From the NCBI RefSeq assembly GCF_023094165.1, contig NZ_JALMDK010000013.1:1-64000 (forward strand): DNA of 64,000 nt, read 5' to 3'. A model generated the notes under the pieces. The model searched no databases and was not told the DNA's origin. It saw only the letters and a program-made list of their open reading frames with translations. Below, in pieces: positions 34,573 through 41,967 of this stretch (the stretch's first letter is position 1; each line of letters starts with the position of its first letter). Both the position numbers and the translations under genes were made by a program. The stretch comes from Crossiella sp. S99.2 (GTDB lineage: Bacteria; Actinomycetota; Actinomycetes; Mycobacteriales; Pseudonocardiaceae).

Positions 34573-35175
34573 TCAGCCCCCCGCACGCAGGTTTTGGATC
34601 ACGAAGGTCGCCATCCGATCGGAGACCTTGCACGGCGTCTTGTAGTCCGGAGACCTCGGCGGGAGGTTCACCGAAACGTCCATCATGAGGTCCTTGTTCA
34701 GGCCTAGTTGGGTGGTGCAGCCCCCTCGTTCGGCCTTCTTCTCATCGTGGGTGTGCACAGCCGGAGTGCCGGCCAGCTCGCCAGCGGGCTCGAAGAACGG
34801 GTTCTGGTCCTTCAGCTCGAAGAACCGCTCCCACTTGACGGCCTCGGGCTTGGTGTACAAGGTCGCTGCGACCTCGACATCCTCGGTTACGTCCTTGGCG
34901 TGCCAGGTGCACGCCGGCCCGAGTACAGAGTCTTCGGTTTCTGGCGCCCGGGTCGCCCCTACCGTCTCACGCTGCGCGGGTGTGAGCAGGTCACAGGGCC
35001 GGGTCTTGAACGCGTCGGCGGAGACCGGGCTATTGATCGGCGGGGCCAGGCTCTGCTTGCTGGTGCTGGTCGCCGCGCTGGTCGTCTGGGTTGGGTCGGG
35101 AGCACCACCTCCGCAGCCGGCCAGCGCCAGCGTGCTCAGTGAGATGATCGCGGCGAGCTGGACTGTGCGGGTCAC
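34573..35175 (-). CDS. DUF3558 lipoprotein
   Basis: A 200-residue lipoprotein: signal with lipobox LALAGC (Cys20), Thr/Ser-rich linker, then a DUF3558 domain marked by the paired Cys of RPCDLLTPAQRETVG and GPACTWHA and a late GGCTTQLGL. DUF3558 proteins are surface-anchored and repeatedly found in ESX-like cassettes; function unknown. GTGA/ATGA coupling joins it to the gene before it (overlap 35172-35175). Confidence 0.82.
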   Translation of the reverse strand: MTRTVQLAAIISLSTLALAGCGGGAPDPTQTTSAATSTSKQSLAPPINSPVSADAFKTRPCDLLTPAQRETVGATRAPETEDSVLGPACTWHAKDVTEDVEVAATLYTKPEAVKWERFFELKDQNPFFEPAGELAGTPAVHTHDEKKAERGGCTTQLGLNKDLMMDVSVNLPPRSPDYKTPCKVSDRMATFVIQNLRAGG

Positions 35176-35603
35176 GAGCGGTGTCCTCCGATGCCCTTGT
35201 TCTTACCCTCGGTGTTCTCGTGCTCGCGCACCATAGCTTTGATGTTGTCGATCATGGTCTGGAGCGTGTTCTCCAGGTCTTTGTTGGCCTTGCCGTGGCA
35301 GCCCTGCTCGTCGCTGGCCCGCTGAATGATCGCTTTCACGGCCGCCTTGCTGTAGGGATCGTTGTACGGCGGATCGAGTTTCTGAAGTCGCCGGGCGTCC
35401 CTGCCGATCCTTCGGACCTCGTCCAGCGCCTCCTGGAGCTTGGCCAGGGCCTTCCCCGCGTGCGCTGGATCGATCCGGTAGCGGCCTACCTGGCTCAACG
35501 ACCCCTGTACGTCAACCGGCACCGGGTTCGGATTGGCGCGTTTCTGCTCTTCCAGCATCTTGCGCTGAGTAGGTGTGAGCAGGTGCTCATCCGGATCAGC
35601 CAT
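35172..35603 (-). CDS. Small helical protein of an ESX-associated cassette
   Basis: A 143-residue, soluble, highly charged helical protein with no signal peptide. The central RIDPAHAGKALAKLQEALDEVRRIGRDARRL resembles the WXG100-like coiled coil of ESX-associated proteins but lacks a clear WXG turn. Position at the head of a cassette with a DUF3558 lipoprotein and a PPE-like protein suggests a secretion partner or chaperone. ATG at 35603 follows GGGGAG. The family is not recognised beyond this. Confidence 0.6.
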   Translation of the reverse strand: MADPDEHLLTPTQRKMLEEQKRANPNPVPVDVQGSLSQVGRYRIDPAHAGKALAKLQEALDEVRRIGRDARRLQKLDPPYNDPYSKAAVKAIIQRASDEQGCHGKANKDLENTLQTMIDNIKAMVREHENTEGKNKGIGGHRS

Positions 35604-35844
35604 TGGTGGTACTCCCCCTCGAACAGCACGGGCCCCCCAGCCGCACGTGGCTTATCGCCAACTTATTCGCATCGTAACCATGGACGATGGCAACAAGCCA
35701 TTGGCTCCACCTAATCGGAGGTTCGCCCGAACGGAGTAGCGTTGGTGCAGCGTGTATGTTGCTGTTCGGGGGCTCGTTCGTGCCTTCCCCGGACGAGATG
35801 TGCGCCGTACCCGGACCGCCAAGACGACGCACCCTGGAGTCGTG

Positions 35845-36675
35845 GTGGCCCTTCCCTTGAACGTGCGCTGGATCCATGGTTCGGAGTCGGCGAAGCACAA
35901 CACCGATCCGGACCTCCAGGTCTACTGGTATGACAACAACTCGGTGATTCTGCGGCAGAACATGGCGATCAATTACGAGGCGCCGTTCCTGTTCCTGCTG
36001 TTCGGGGAACACACCGCGGTACTGGTGGACACCGGGGCCACCGAATCGGCCGAGTTCTTTCCGTTGCGACAGACCGTGGACGGACTGATCGAACAGTGGC
36101 TGGCGCGGAATCCGCGGGTGGGTTACCGGTTGCTGGTCCTGCATTCGCACGGGCATGGGGATCATGTCGCCGGGGATGGGCAGTTCGCCGGGCGGGCCGA
36201 TACCACGGTGGTGGACGCGGGACTGGCGAGTGTGCGGACGTTCTTCGGGTTCGACGAGCACGGGATGGCCGCGCTCGATCTGGGTGGGCGGGTGCTGGAA
36301 TGCATTGCCAGTCCGGGGCACCACGAGGCGGCGGTGACCTACTTCGATCCGTGGACCGGGTTCCTGCTCACCGGGGACACCGTCTACCCGGGGCGGTTGT
36401 ACGTCCAGGACTGGGCGGCCTTCGGCGCGACCATCGACCGGCTGGTGGACTTCGCCGGGCGGCGGCCGGTCTCGCATGTGCTGGGCTGTCACATCGAGAT
36501 GACCCGGGAGTCCGGAGTGGACTATCCGATCCGGACCACCTACCAGCCGGACGAGCCGCCGCTGGAGCTGACCGTGGCCCAGCTGCGCGAGATCCAGTCC
36601 GCGATCCGGGAGATCGGGGACCGGCCGGGTGTGCACGCCTTTCCCAGCTTTGTTGTCTACCACCGGTCAGCATGA
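35845..36675 (+). CDS. Metallo-beta-lactamase-fold hydrolase
   Basis: A 276-residue MBL-fold enzyme with the metal motif HSHGHGDHVAG (HxHxDH, about residue 95), a later His in SPGHHEAAV, Asp in LTGDTVYPG and a final GCHIEMT His, so both metal sites look complete. Substrate unknown (lactonase, glyoxalase II-like and thioesterase are possible). GTG 35845 is chosen for its GGAG five bases upstream; GTG 35842 or an ATG at 35752 are alternatives. The 240-base gap to the divergent ESX cassette has no other gene. Confidence 0.8.
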   Translation: MALPLNVRWIHGSESAKHNTDPDLQVYWYDNNSVILRQNMAINYEAPFLFLLFGEHTAVLVDTGATESAEFFPLRQTVDGLIEQWLARNPRVGYRLLVLHSHGHGDHVAGDGQFAGRADTTVVDAGLASVRTFFGFDEHGMAALDLGGRVLECIASPGHHEAAVTYFDPWTGFLLTGDTVYPGRLYVQDWAAFGATIDRLVDFAGRRPVSHVLGCHIEMTRESGVDYPIRTTYQPDEPPLELTVAQLREIQSAIREIGDRPGVHAFPSFVVYHRSA

Positions 36676-36900
36676 CCTGACTCAGCCTGCCGACCTGGGC
36701 CGGACGGGTGCGGGCCACTGTGTGGTCTGAACTTGTTTGAACAGAGTGGCGTGAACTGAACGCCATCTGAAAACCGGGTCATTCCTTGTGGCCGCAAGGA
36801 AACGCAGACTCCGCACTGCACAACACAGCGGCACGCCATCCCCTGCGGGGTGACGAGGGCTCACCCCTTGGCGAGTGCGCTGGGCAGTCGAGGAGGAGTC

Positions 36901-38109
36901 ATGTCGGATCGAACCTGGCGCACCCTGCGTGCCGGGGTCGCGGTCACCGTCGCGGCCACCGCGATGCTGGTCGGACCCAGCGCCGTCGCCAGTCCGGAGC
37001 TGAGCGCGGCGGAGGCCGCGGCCGTGGACCACCTGGTCGCGGGTGGACTGGACCGGGACGCGGCGGTGCGGCGGATCGCGGACCAGGACACGTTGTCCCG
37101 CAAGGCGAATCAGCTCACCGCGGAACTGGGTGGGCGGGCCGCCGGGGCCTACCTGGAGGCCGGGCGCGTGGTGGTGGCGGTGACCGATGACGCGGCGGCG
37201 CGGACGGCGGAATCGGCCGGGGCCAAGGCGAAGCGGGTGGCCAACGGGGCGGCGAAGCTGGCCGGGGCCAAAGACGCGGTGCGGCGGCTGCTGACCGGGG
37301 TGCCGGGCAGCAGCAGTCACACCGATGTCGCGGGCAACGCGATGGTGGCCACCATTCCGGCCGGGGCGGCGCTGGACGGGCTGGCCGCGCGGGTCGGCGC
37401 GATCGAGGGCGCGCGGGTCAAGCGGACCGCGGGACAGGCGAGCGCGCAGGCCAATCTCTATGGCGGACAGGAGATCCAGTTCACCGTCGGCGGGCGCGGC
37501 TACGTCTGCTCGGTCGGGTTCAACGCCACCGACCGGGACGACAACCCGGTCATGATCACCGCCGGGCACTGCGCGGACGGCATCGCCGACGGGGAGTTCC
37601 GGCGCAACGGGACCTACCTCGGCACCGTGCGGGACCACAGCTTCCCGGTCAACGACTACGCCTACTCCTCGCTGGACGCGGACTGGACGCCGCAGGCCGC
37701 GGTCAGCCAGTACAACGGCCGGGCGGTCCGGGTCACCGGGCACGGGGCCACCGCGGTGGGCGGGGTGATCTGCAAGTCCGGCCGCACCACCGGATGGACC
37801 TGCGGCGAGGTGGAATCCCTTGACGTCACGGTCAACTACGCCGGCGGCACCCGGGTGGAGGAGATGACCCAGGCCAGCGTGTGCACCGAGGGCGGGGACA
37901 GTGGCGGCGCGTGGCTGTCCGGGACGGTCGCGCAGGGCGTCACCAGTGGTGGCATGGGTTACCGCACCAAGGACACCAACGGGGACGGGCGGATCGACGA
38001 GAAGGACAAGGCCGAGTGCGGGGAGAAGGTGGGTGAGCCGAACATCGCCTACTTCCAGCCGATCGGCGAGATCCTGACCGCCTACGGGCTGGATCTCCAG
38101 ACCCAGTAG
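36901..38109 (+). CDS. Secreted streptogrisin-like (S1) serine protease with a calcium-loop insert
   Basis: A 402-residue protease: Sec signal (1-30), alpha-lytic-protease-type propeptide (about 31-183), chymotrypsin-fold catalytic domain with His223 (ITAGHC), Asp252 (VNDYAY) and Ser334 (EGGDSGGAW). Cys pairs (203-224, 291-301, 328-373) suit disulphides. Unusually, DTNGDGRIDEKD at about 358-369 is an EF-hand/dockerin-like calcium loop inside the catalytic domain. GAGGAGGAG precedes the ATG. The 225 bases before it show only a small TGGCGT/ACGCCA hairpin near 36743-36763. Confidence 0.88.
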   Translation: MSDRTWRTLRAGVAVTVAATAMLVGPSAVASPELSAAEAAAVDHLVAGGLDRDAAVRRIADQDTLSRKANQLTAELGGRAAGAYLEAGRVVVAVTDDAAARTAESAGAKAKRVANGAAKLAGAKDAVRRLLTGVPGSSSHTDVAGNAMVATIPAGAALDGLAARVGAIEGARVKRTAGQASAQANLYGGQEIQFTVGGRGYVCSVGFNATDRDDNPVMITAGHCADGIADGEFRRNGTYLGTVRDHSFPVNDYAYSSLDADWTPQAAVSQYNGRAVRVTGHGATAVGGVICKSGRTTGWTCGEVESLDVTVNYAGGTRVEEMTQASVCTEGGDSGGAWLSGTVAQGVTSGGMGYRTKDTNGDGRIDEKDKAECGEKVGEPNIAYFQPIGEILTAYGLDLQTQ

Positions 38110-38116
38110 GGAAAAC

Positions 38117-38152
38117 CTGACGGGGACCGGCGCGCGGGCCGGTCCCCGTCAG
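38117..38152. terminator. Bidirectional terminator between protease and TetR genes
   Basis: Perfect 14-base arms CTGACGGGGACCGG (38117-38130) and CCGGTCCCCGTCAG (38139-38152) with an 8-base loop, exactly filling the space between convergent stops at 38109 and 38153. Confidence 0.8.
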
Positions 38153-38782
38153 TCACTCCGCGACCTGCGCCGCGCCCAGCAGCAGTTCGATGATCACCAC
38201 GGCCTTCTCCGTCTCCGGCTCGGCGCCGGTGATCAGGTCGCTCCACACGAAGGACTCGCAGATCCGCACGATCACATAGGACAGGTCCGGCAGGTCCAGG
38301 TCGGGGCGCAAATTGAGGCCGGACAACAGTTCCGCGCACCAGTCGATCATGCGGCCCTGCACGATGCCGTGCTTGGAGGTCATCAGCCGCAGCGCGTACG
38401 CGGGATCGTCGGAGAGCAGCCGCCGCAGGTTCTTGGAGGTGCGGAACTTGGCGATGCAGGTGCCGATCACCTCGGTGACGTAGCCAAGGCCGCTGCCGGC
38501 CACCTTGCTCTTGGTCCGGTTGAGCTGTTCCTCGGTGAGCGCCCAGATCACCTCGCCCAGCAGCTGTTCCCGGTTGCCGCACCAGCGGTACAGCGTGGCC
38601 CGGCTGACGCCCAGGGTCTCGGCGAGCTGCTGCATGTCCACCCGGCGGCCTTCCAGGAACCAGGTCCGGGCCACCTTGAACGCGTCGACCGGGGTTGCCT
38701 TGGCGGTGGGTCCGCAGCCGGACAACGCCCGGCTGAGCGGGGTTTCCTGGACAACGGGCCTGCTGCTGGGCTTGGCCGACAT
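38153..38782 (-). CDS. QsdR-like TetR-family regulator
   Basis: A 209-residue regulator in which DAFKVARTWFLEGRRVDMQQLAETLGVSRATLYRWCGNREQLLGEV (residues 33-78) is the helix-turn-helix typical of the QsdR branch, which in Rhodococcus controls a quorum-quenching lactonase. Its ligand-binding half has no assignable ligand. The upstream gap (38783-38892) is AT-rich for this genome (TCTTATCTTTTATC) and should contain the promoter. The metallo-beta-lactamase-fold gene at 35845 is the nearest candidate lactonase, but it is not adjacent. Confidence 0.8.
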   Translation of the reverse strand: MSAKPSSRPVVQETPLSRALSGCGPTAKATPVDAFKVARTWFLEGRRVDMQQLAETLGVSRATLYRWCGNREQLLGEVIWALTEEQLNRTKSKVAGSGLGYVTEVIGTCIAKFRTSKNLRRLLSDDPAYALRLMTSKHGIVQGRMIDWCAELLSGLNLRPDLDLPDLSYVIVRICESFVWSDLITGAEPETEKAVVIIELLLGAAQVAE

Positions 38783-38892
38783 GTGGACATCTTATCTTTT
38801 ATCTCAGCACGACACACATCGGGAATCTGCCTCATTGTGGGACACCGGCCAACTGCTCGACCGGGTCCGGCCCGCAGTTGGACAGCCGGTGT

Positions 38893-39936
38893 TCAGCAGC
38901 AGGAGCGGACCTCGGCGCCGGTGAGCAGGTGGTGCACGTTGACCTTGCACATCGGGTCCAGGCGATCCAAGCGGTCGGCCAGTTCGGGGGCGCCGCGGCC
39001 GTCCCGCAGCAGCTTGGCCATCAGCTCGACCGCGGCGGGCACGGTCCTGGCCAGCAGCACCGGCATCAGGAAGCGCTCCTCGCCGTCGGGCAGCAGGCCG
39101 CGCCGGAACGCCTGGTCCAGGAACCGGGCCAGCGCCTGTCTGCGGGCGGTCTCGCCGACCCGGACCCTGGCCGCGGTGTCGGCGATGACCGCCAGGTCGT
39201 GCAGCCGGTCGCCCACGTGCAGCTCGTCGAAGCCGAGCACGGCCAGGGCCTGGGGTTCGCGGCCGCCGGAGAGCAGCACGTTGTCATCGTGCGGGGCGCC
39301 GTGCACCACCGCGGCGGACACCGGGCCGCGCTGGTCCAGGGTGCACAGCGCGGGCACGGCGGCCAGCACGCCGCGCAGCACGGCGGTGGCGGTCCAGCCC
39401 CAGATGTCGGCCCGGCGCCGGGCTGCGGGCAGCAGCCGCTGGGCCTGGTCCACGGCCGCGGCCCAGTCACCGGCCGGGGCCGGGGCGGTGATCGCGGCCA
39501 GGCCGCGGCGCAGCACGGCGGGCAGCTGGTCCAGGCAGTCGCGCAGGTCCAGGGCGGCCGTGGTCATCGCGGCCACCTGCGGCGGGGCGAACTGGTTGGG
39601 CACCACACCCTTGGCCATCGGGGTCAGCTCACCGGCGAACCCGGCCTGCCAGCCGGCAGGCGCGCCCGCGGCGGTGGGGATCGGCAGCAGCACCGGCAGG
39701 CCCTGGCGCTGGCAGTCGGCCAGCACCCGGCGGCGCAGCGCGTAGCGAGCCTCGGCCCACGGATCGTCCTGGTGGCGGCGCAGGGTGAGCAGGTAGGCGC
39801 GGCCGTGGCCGGGCACCCGCCAGACACAGTGCCGGGTGGTGTCCGCCCAGTCCGGCAGCCGTTCCGGCGCGGTCCGGTCCCAGTGCGCCGGCCAGTGCCG
39901 CCGGAGCAGGTCGCGGACCACGGCCAGTTCGGTCAC
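38893..39936 (-). CDS. Phosphotransferase-fold protein lacking the usual catalytic Asp
   Basis: A 347-residue protein of the aminoglycoside phosphotransferase/choline kinase fold. The Brenner-type loop reads VVHGAPHDDNVLL where active members have HGDxHxxN, so the catalytic Asp is Ala; the metal-binding loop is GFDELHVGDRLHDLA. It may be a pseudoenzyme or use a shifted Asp. The C-terminus is odd: MCKVNVHHLLTGAEVRSCC, three Cys in 18 residues. GTG 39936 overlaps the StrR-like gene's stop as GTGA, so the two are made together. Confidence 0.65.
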   Translation of the reverse strand: MTELAVVRDLLRRHWPAHWDRTAPERLPDWADTTRHCVWRVPGHGRAYLLTLRRHQDDPWAEARYALRRRVLADCQRQGLPVLLPIPTAAGAPAGWQAGFAGELTPMAKGVVPNQFAPPQVAAMTTAALDLRDCLDQLPAVLRRGLAAITAPAPAGDWAAAVDQAQRLLPAARRRADIWGWTATAVLRGVLAAVPALCTLDQRGPVSAAVVHGAPHDDNVLLSGGREPQALAVLGFDELHVGDRLHDLAVIADTAARVRVGETARRQALARFLDQAFRRGLLPDGEERFLMPVLLARTVPAAVELMAKLLRDGRGAPELADRLDRLDPMCKVNVHHLLTGAEVRSCC

Positions 39937-40901
39937 CGGGCGTTCCGGCGTAACCGGATCGCCAGTTCCTGCCAGGCGCGGGCAGCGGCCATGGCCAGTT
40001 CGGCCACATCGCCGCGCCGGTAGTCCGGGACGCCGGCCACCACCTGGTCCAGGGTCAGGCCGGGCACCGGCGCCGCGTCCAGCCAGCGCAGCAGCAGTTT
40101 GCCGGACTGGTTGAACCGCAGCGAGGGGTCCGCGCGCAGGGCCTGCAGCACGTTCTCCCGGTCCACTGTGGACCGTGCGGGCGGCGGCGCGGGCCGGGTG
40201 CGGGCGCGCAACCCGGCCGGCACCGGGTCCTCGCCCGCGCGCACCCGGCGGCGCACGTCCTGCGCGGTGGACACGGCCACCCCGGCCGCCTTGGCGACCT
40301 CGCGCAGCGAGGCGGTCGGCCGCTCGGCGAACAACTCCCCGGCCTTGCGCCTGCCGTCGGCGCTGTTCATCGGCCGGGCCCGGCCGTCCCGGCCGATCCG
40401 GGCCAGCGGCGCACCCGCCCGGTCGTCGCGCTGCCGGATGCCGGCCACCGTGCCCGGGGACAGCCCGGCGACCTTGGCGATCAGCCGGTCCGACCATTCC
40501 GGGTGGCTGCGCAGGATCCGGCCGGCGGCGGCACTGCGGTCGGCCGCGGACAGCGGCAGGCCGTGCGCGATGTTGGCCCGGACCGCGAGCACGAAGGCGT
40601 CCCGCTCCGGCCCGTCGAAGAAGCAGACCTCGACCTCGCCGCGGCCGCGTGCCACCGCGGCGAGCAGCCGGTGCATGCCGTCGATCACCCGCATCGAGCT
40701 GCGGTGCACCAGGATCGGCGGCAGCTCGGCGGTGCTGTCGGCCAGCAGGCGGACGTGCTCGATGTTCTCGCCGGCCTGCCGCGGTGACATCGACTCGGCC
40801 TGCAGCGCGGACACCGCCACCAGCCGCACCGGTAGATCGACGAGCCCCAGCTCCGGCCACGATGCCGAGCGCTGTGCCCGCTCCTGCTGCCCCAGTTCCA
40901 T
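39933..40901 (-). CDS. StrR/ParB-like regulator 1
   Basis: A 322-residue DNA-binding protein of the StrR family (pathway activators in aminoglycoside and glycopeptide clusters). The ParB-type N-domain shows RQAGENIEHVRLLADS, LPPILVHRSSMRVIDGMHRLLAA and VRANIAHGLPLS; a helix-turn-helix follows (WSDRLIAKVAGLSPGTVAGIRQ) and a second, TASLREVAKAAGVAVSTAQDVRRR, near residue 215. Coupled to the phosphotransferase-like gene. No biosynthetic cluster is adjacent, so targets are unknown. The ATG at 40901 lies only six bases from a strong -10, implying a leaderless transcript. Confidence 0.85.
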   Translation of the reverse strand: MELGQQERAQRSASWPELGLVDLPVRLVAVSALQAESMSPRQAGENIEHVRLLADSTAELPPILVHRSSMRVIDGMHRLLAAVARGRGEVEVCFFDGPERDAFVLAVRANIAHGLPLSAADRSAAAGRILRSHPEWSDRLIAKVAGLSPGTVAGIRQRDDRAGAPLARIGRDGRARPMNSADGRRKAGELFAERPTASLREVAKAAGVAVSTAQDVRRRVRAGEDPVPAGLRARTRPAPPPARSTVDRENVLQALRADPSLRFNQSGKLLLRWLDAAPVPGLTLDQVVAGVPDYRRGDVAELAMAAARAWQELAIRLRRNAR

Positions 40902-40937
40902 GAGACGTCTATATCCGGTGTCTCATTTACGAGTCAA
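40900..40937 (-). promoter_or_regulatory. Leaderless promoter and operator of StrR-like gene 1
   Basis: On the minus strand TTGACT (40937-40932), 18-base spacer, TATAGA (40913-40908), ATG at 40901. An inverted repeat ATGAGAC (40900-40906) / GTCTCAT (40920-40926) embraces the -10 and start codon; GAGAC / GTCTC recurs at 40959-40976. The whole 40902-40985 stretch is strikingly AT-rich for this genome. Confidence 0.6.
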
Positions 40938-41024
40938 TAATCATCAGGATCGTAAGAAGAGACATGAATGAGTCTCGTCTTGACGGCGGGTGTTCGAGCG
41001 CGCGGTGCGCGTGGTCGAACGGCC

Positions 41025-41873
41025 TCAGCTGCACTGCATGATCAGCCAGGTCCGGCCGAACTCGCCGGCGCGGGCGGACTGGTCGGGAATGTTGTAGTAC
41101 AGCGTCCCGACATCGCCCCACATCCAGTCCATCGCGTCGTCGGAGTCCAGCTGGAGCAGCAATCGCCAGCACTGCGCCCGCGCCAGGCACTCGTGCTCGG
41201 CCCGCCCCTCGGGCGTCCGCGCCCACTCCAGGCCCTGGGAGTCGTAGTACGCCTCCAGCCAGACCGGGCCCTGGATCAGGTCCGGCCAGCCGTTGATCTG
41301 GTGGTTCGGGGCCTCCGCAGACCAGCCGCCCAGCCGGGCCGTACGGCGCGCCCACTCCTGGCTCAGCTTCCCCAGCCGCCTGGCCTCTGCCTTGGACAGT
41401 TCGAGCACCTCATCGTCCTGGGACGGCAGGGTGAGCAGGTGGGCGAAGCGCACCGGCCGAGCCGGGAAAACCGTTGCCCCTACGGGCGCCGAGACCGGCA
41501 CGCCGCCGTCGGGCAGGTAGGCGACGTGGAAGCTGTCCGCCGCGTCCGGGGTGTAGGCCCACACCCCGACGAGGTCGTAGAAGAAGTTCAGCAGCCCGGT
41601 TTTCGGCAGCCAGTCCACCTGGGCGAACTCGGCCACCTCGGCCAGGTCGAGCACGGCCACCAGGCTCAGCGGTTCGCCGCGCACCGCGGGCCAGTCCGTG
41701 CCCGGCGGCAGCACCGGGTCGCCGCCGAGCCGGGAGCGGCCGATGCCGGATTCCGCGTGCAGCAGCCGGATCGACGGGCGGCTGAGTTCGACGAGCCGGT
41801 CGCCGAGGTCGTCACCGACTCGTTCGCGGGCCAGCTCGGCGAGCGCGGTTCGAAGTTCCTGTGGGCTGGTCAC
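41025..41873 (-). CDS. DUF1963 (YwqG-like) protein
   Basis: A 282-residue soluble protein of the YwqG/DUF1963 family: SRLGGDPVLPPGTDWP near residue 55 and the later LSLVAVLDLAEVA, FFYD and terminal LLLQLDSDDAMDWMWGDVGTLYYNI segments are the family core. Function unknown; homologues are linked to stress or toxin-immunity loci. GTG 41873 is used; it diverges from the protein-kinase gene at 41968. Confidence 0.8.
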   Translation of the reverse strand: MTSPQELRTALAELARERVGDDLGDRLVELSRPSIRLLHAESGIGRSRLGGDPVLPPGTDWPAVRGEPLSLVAVLDLAEVAEFAQVDWLPKTGLLNFFYDLVGVWAYTPDAADSFHVAYLPDGGVPVSAPVGATVFPARPVRFAHLLTLPSQDDEVLELSKAEARRLGKLSQEWARRTARLGGWSAEAPNHQINGWPDLIQGPVWLEAYYDSQGLEWARTPEGRAEHECLARAQCWRLLLQLDSDDAMDWMWGDVGTLYYNIPDQSARAGEFGRTWLIMQCS

Positions 41874-41967
41874 CGGAAAAGACTGGCACGGGGGTCTGAC
41901 AACCCGGTCCGATTGCAGTACGGTCACTGCGGCGATTGGCCGCACCACTGGTGACGTGGAGGCCTGG

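Noticed and set aside
38153..38782. Direct control of the metallo-beta-lactamase-fold gene by the QsdR-like regulator as in quorum quenching
   Set aside because: The two genes are 1.5 kb apart with an unrelated protease between them, and no shared operator was seen.
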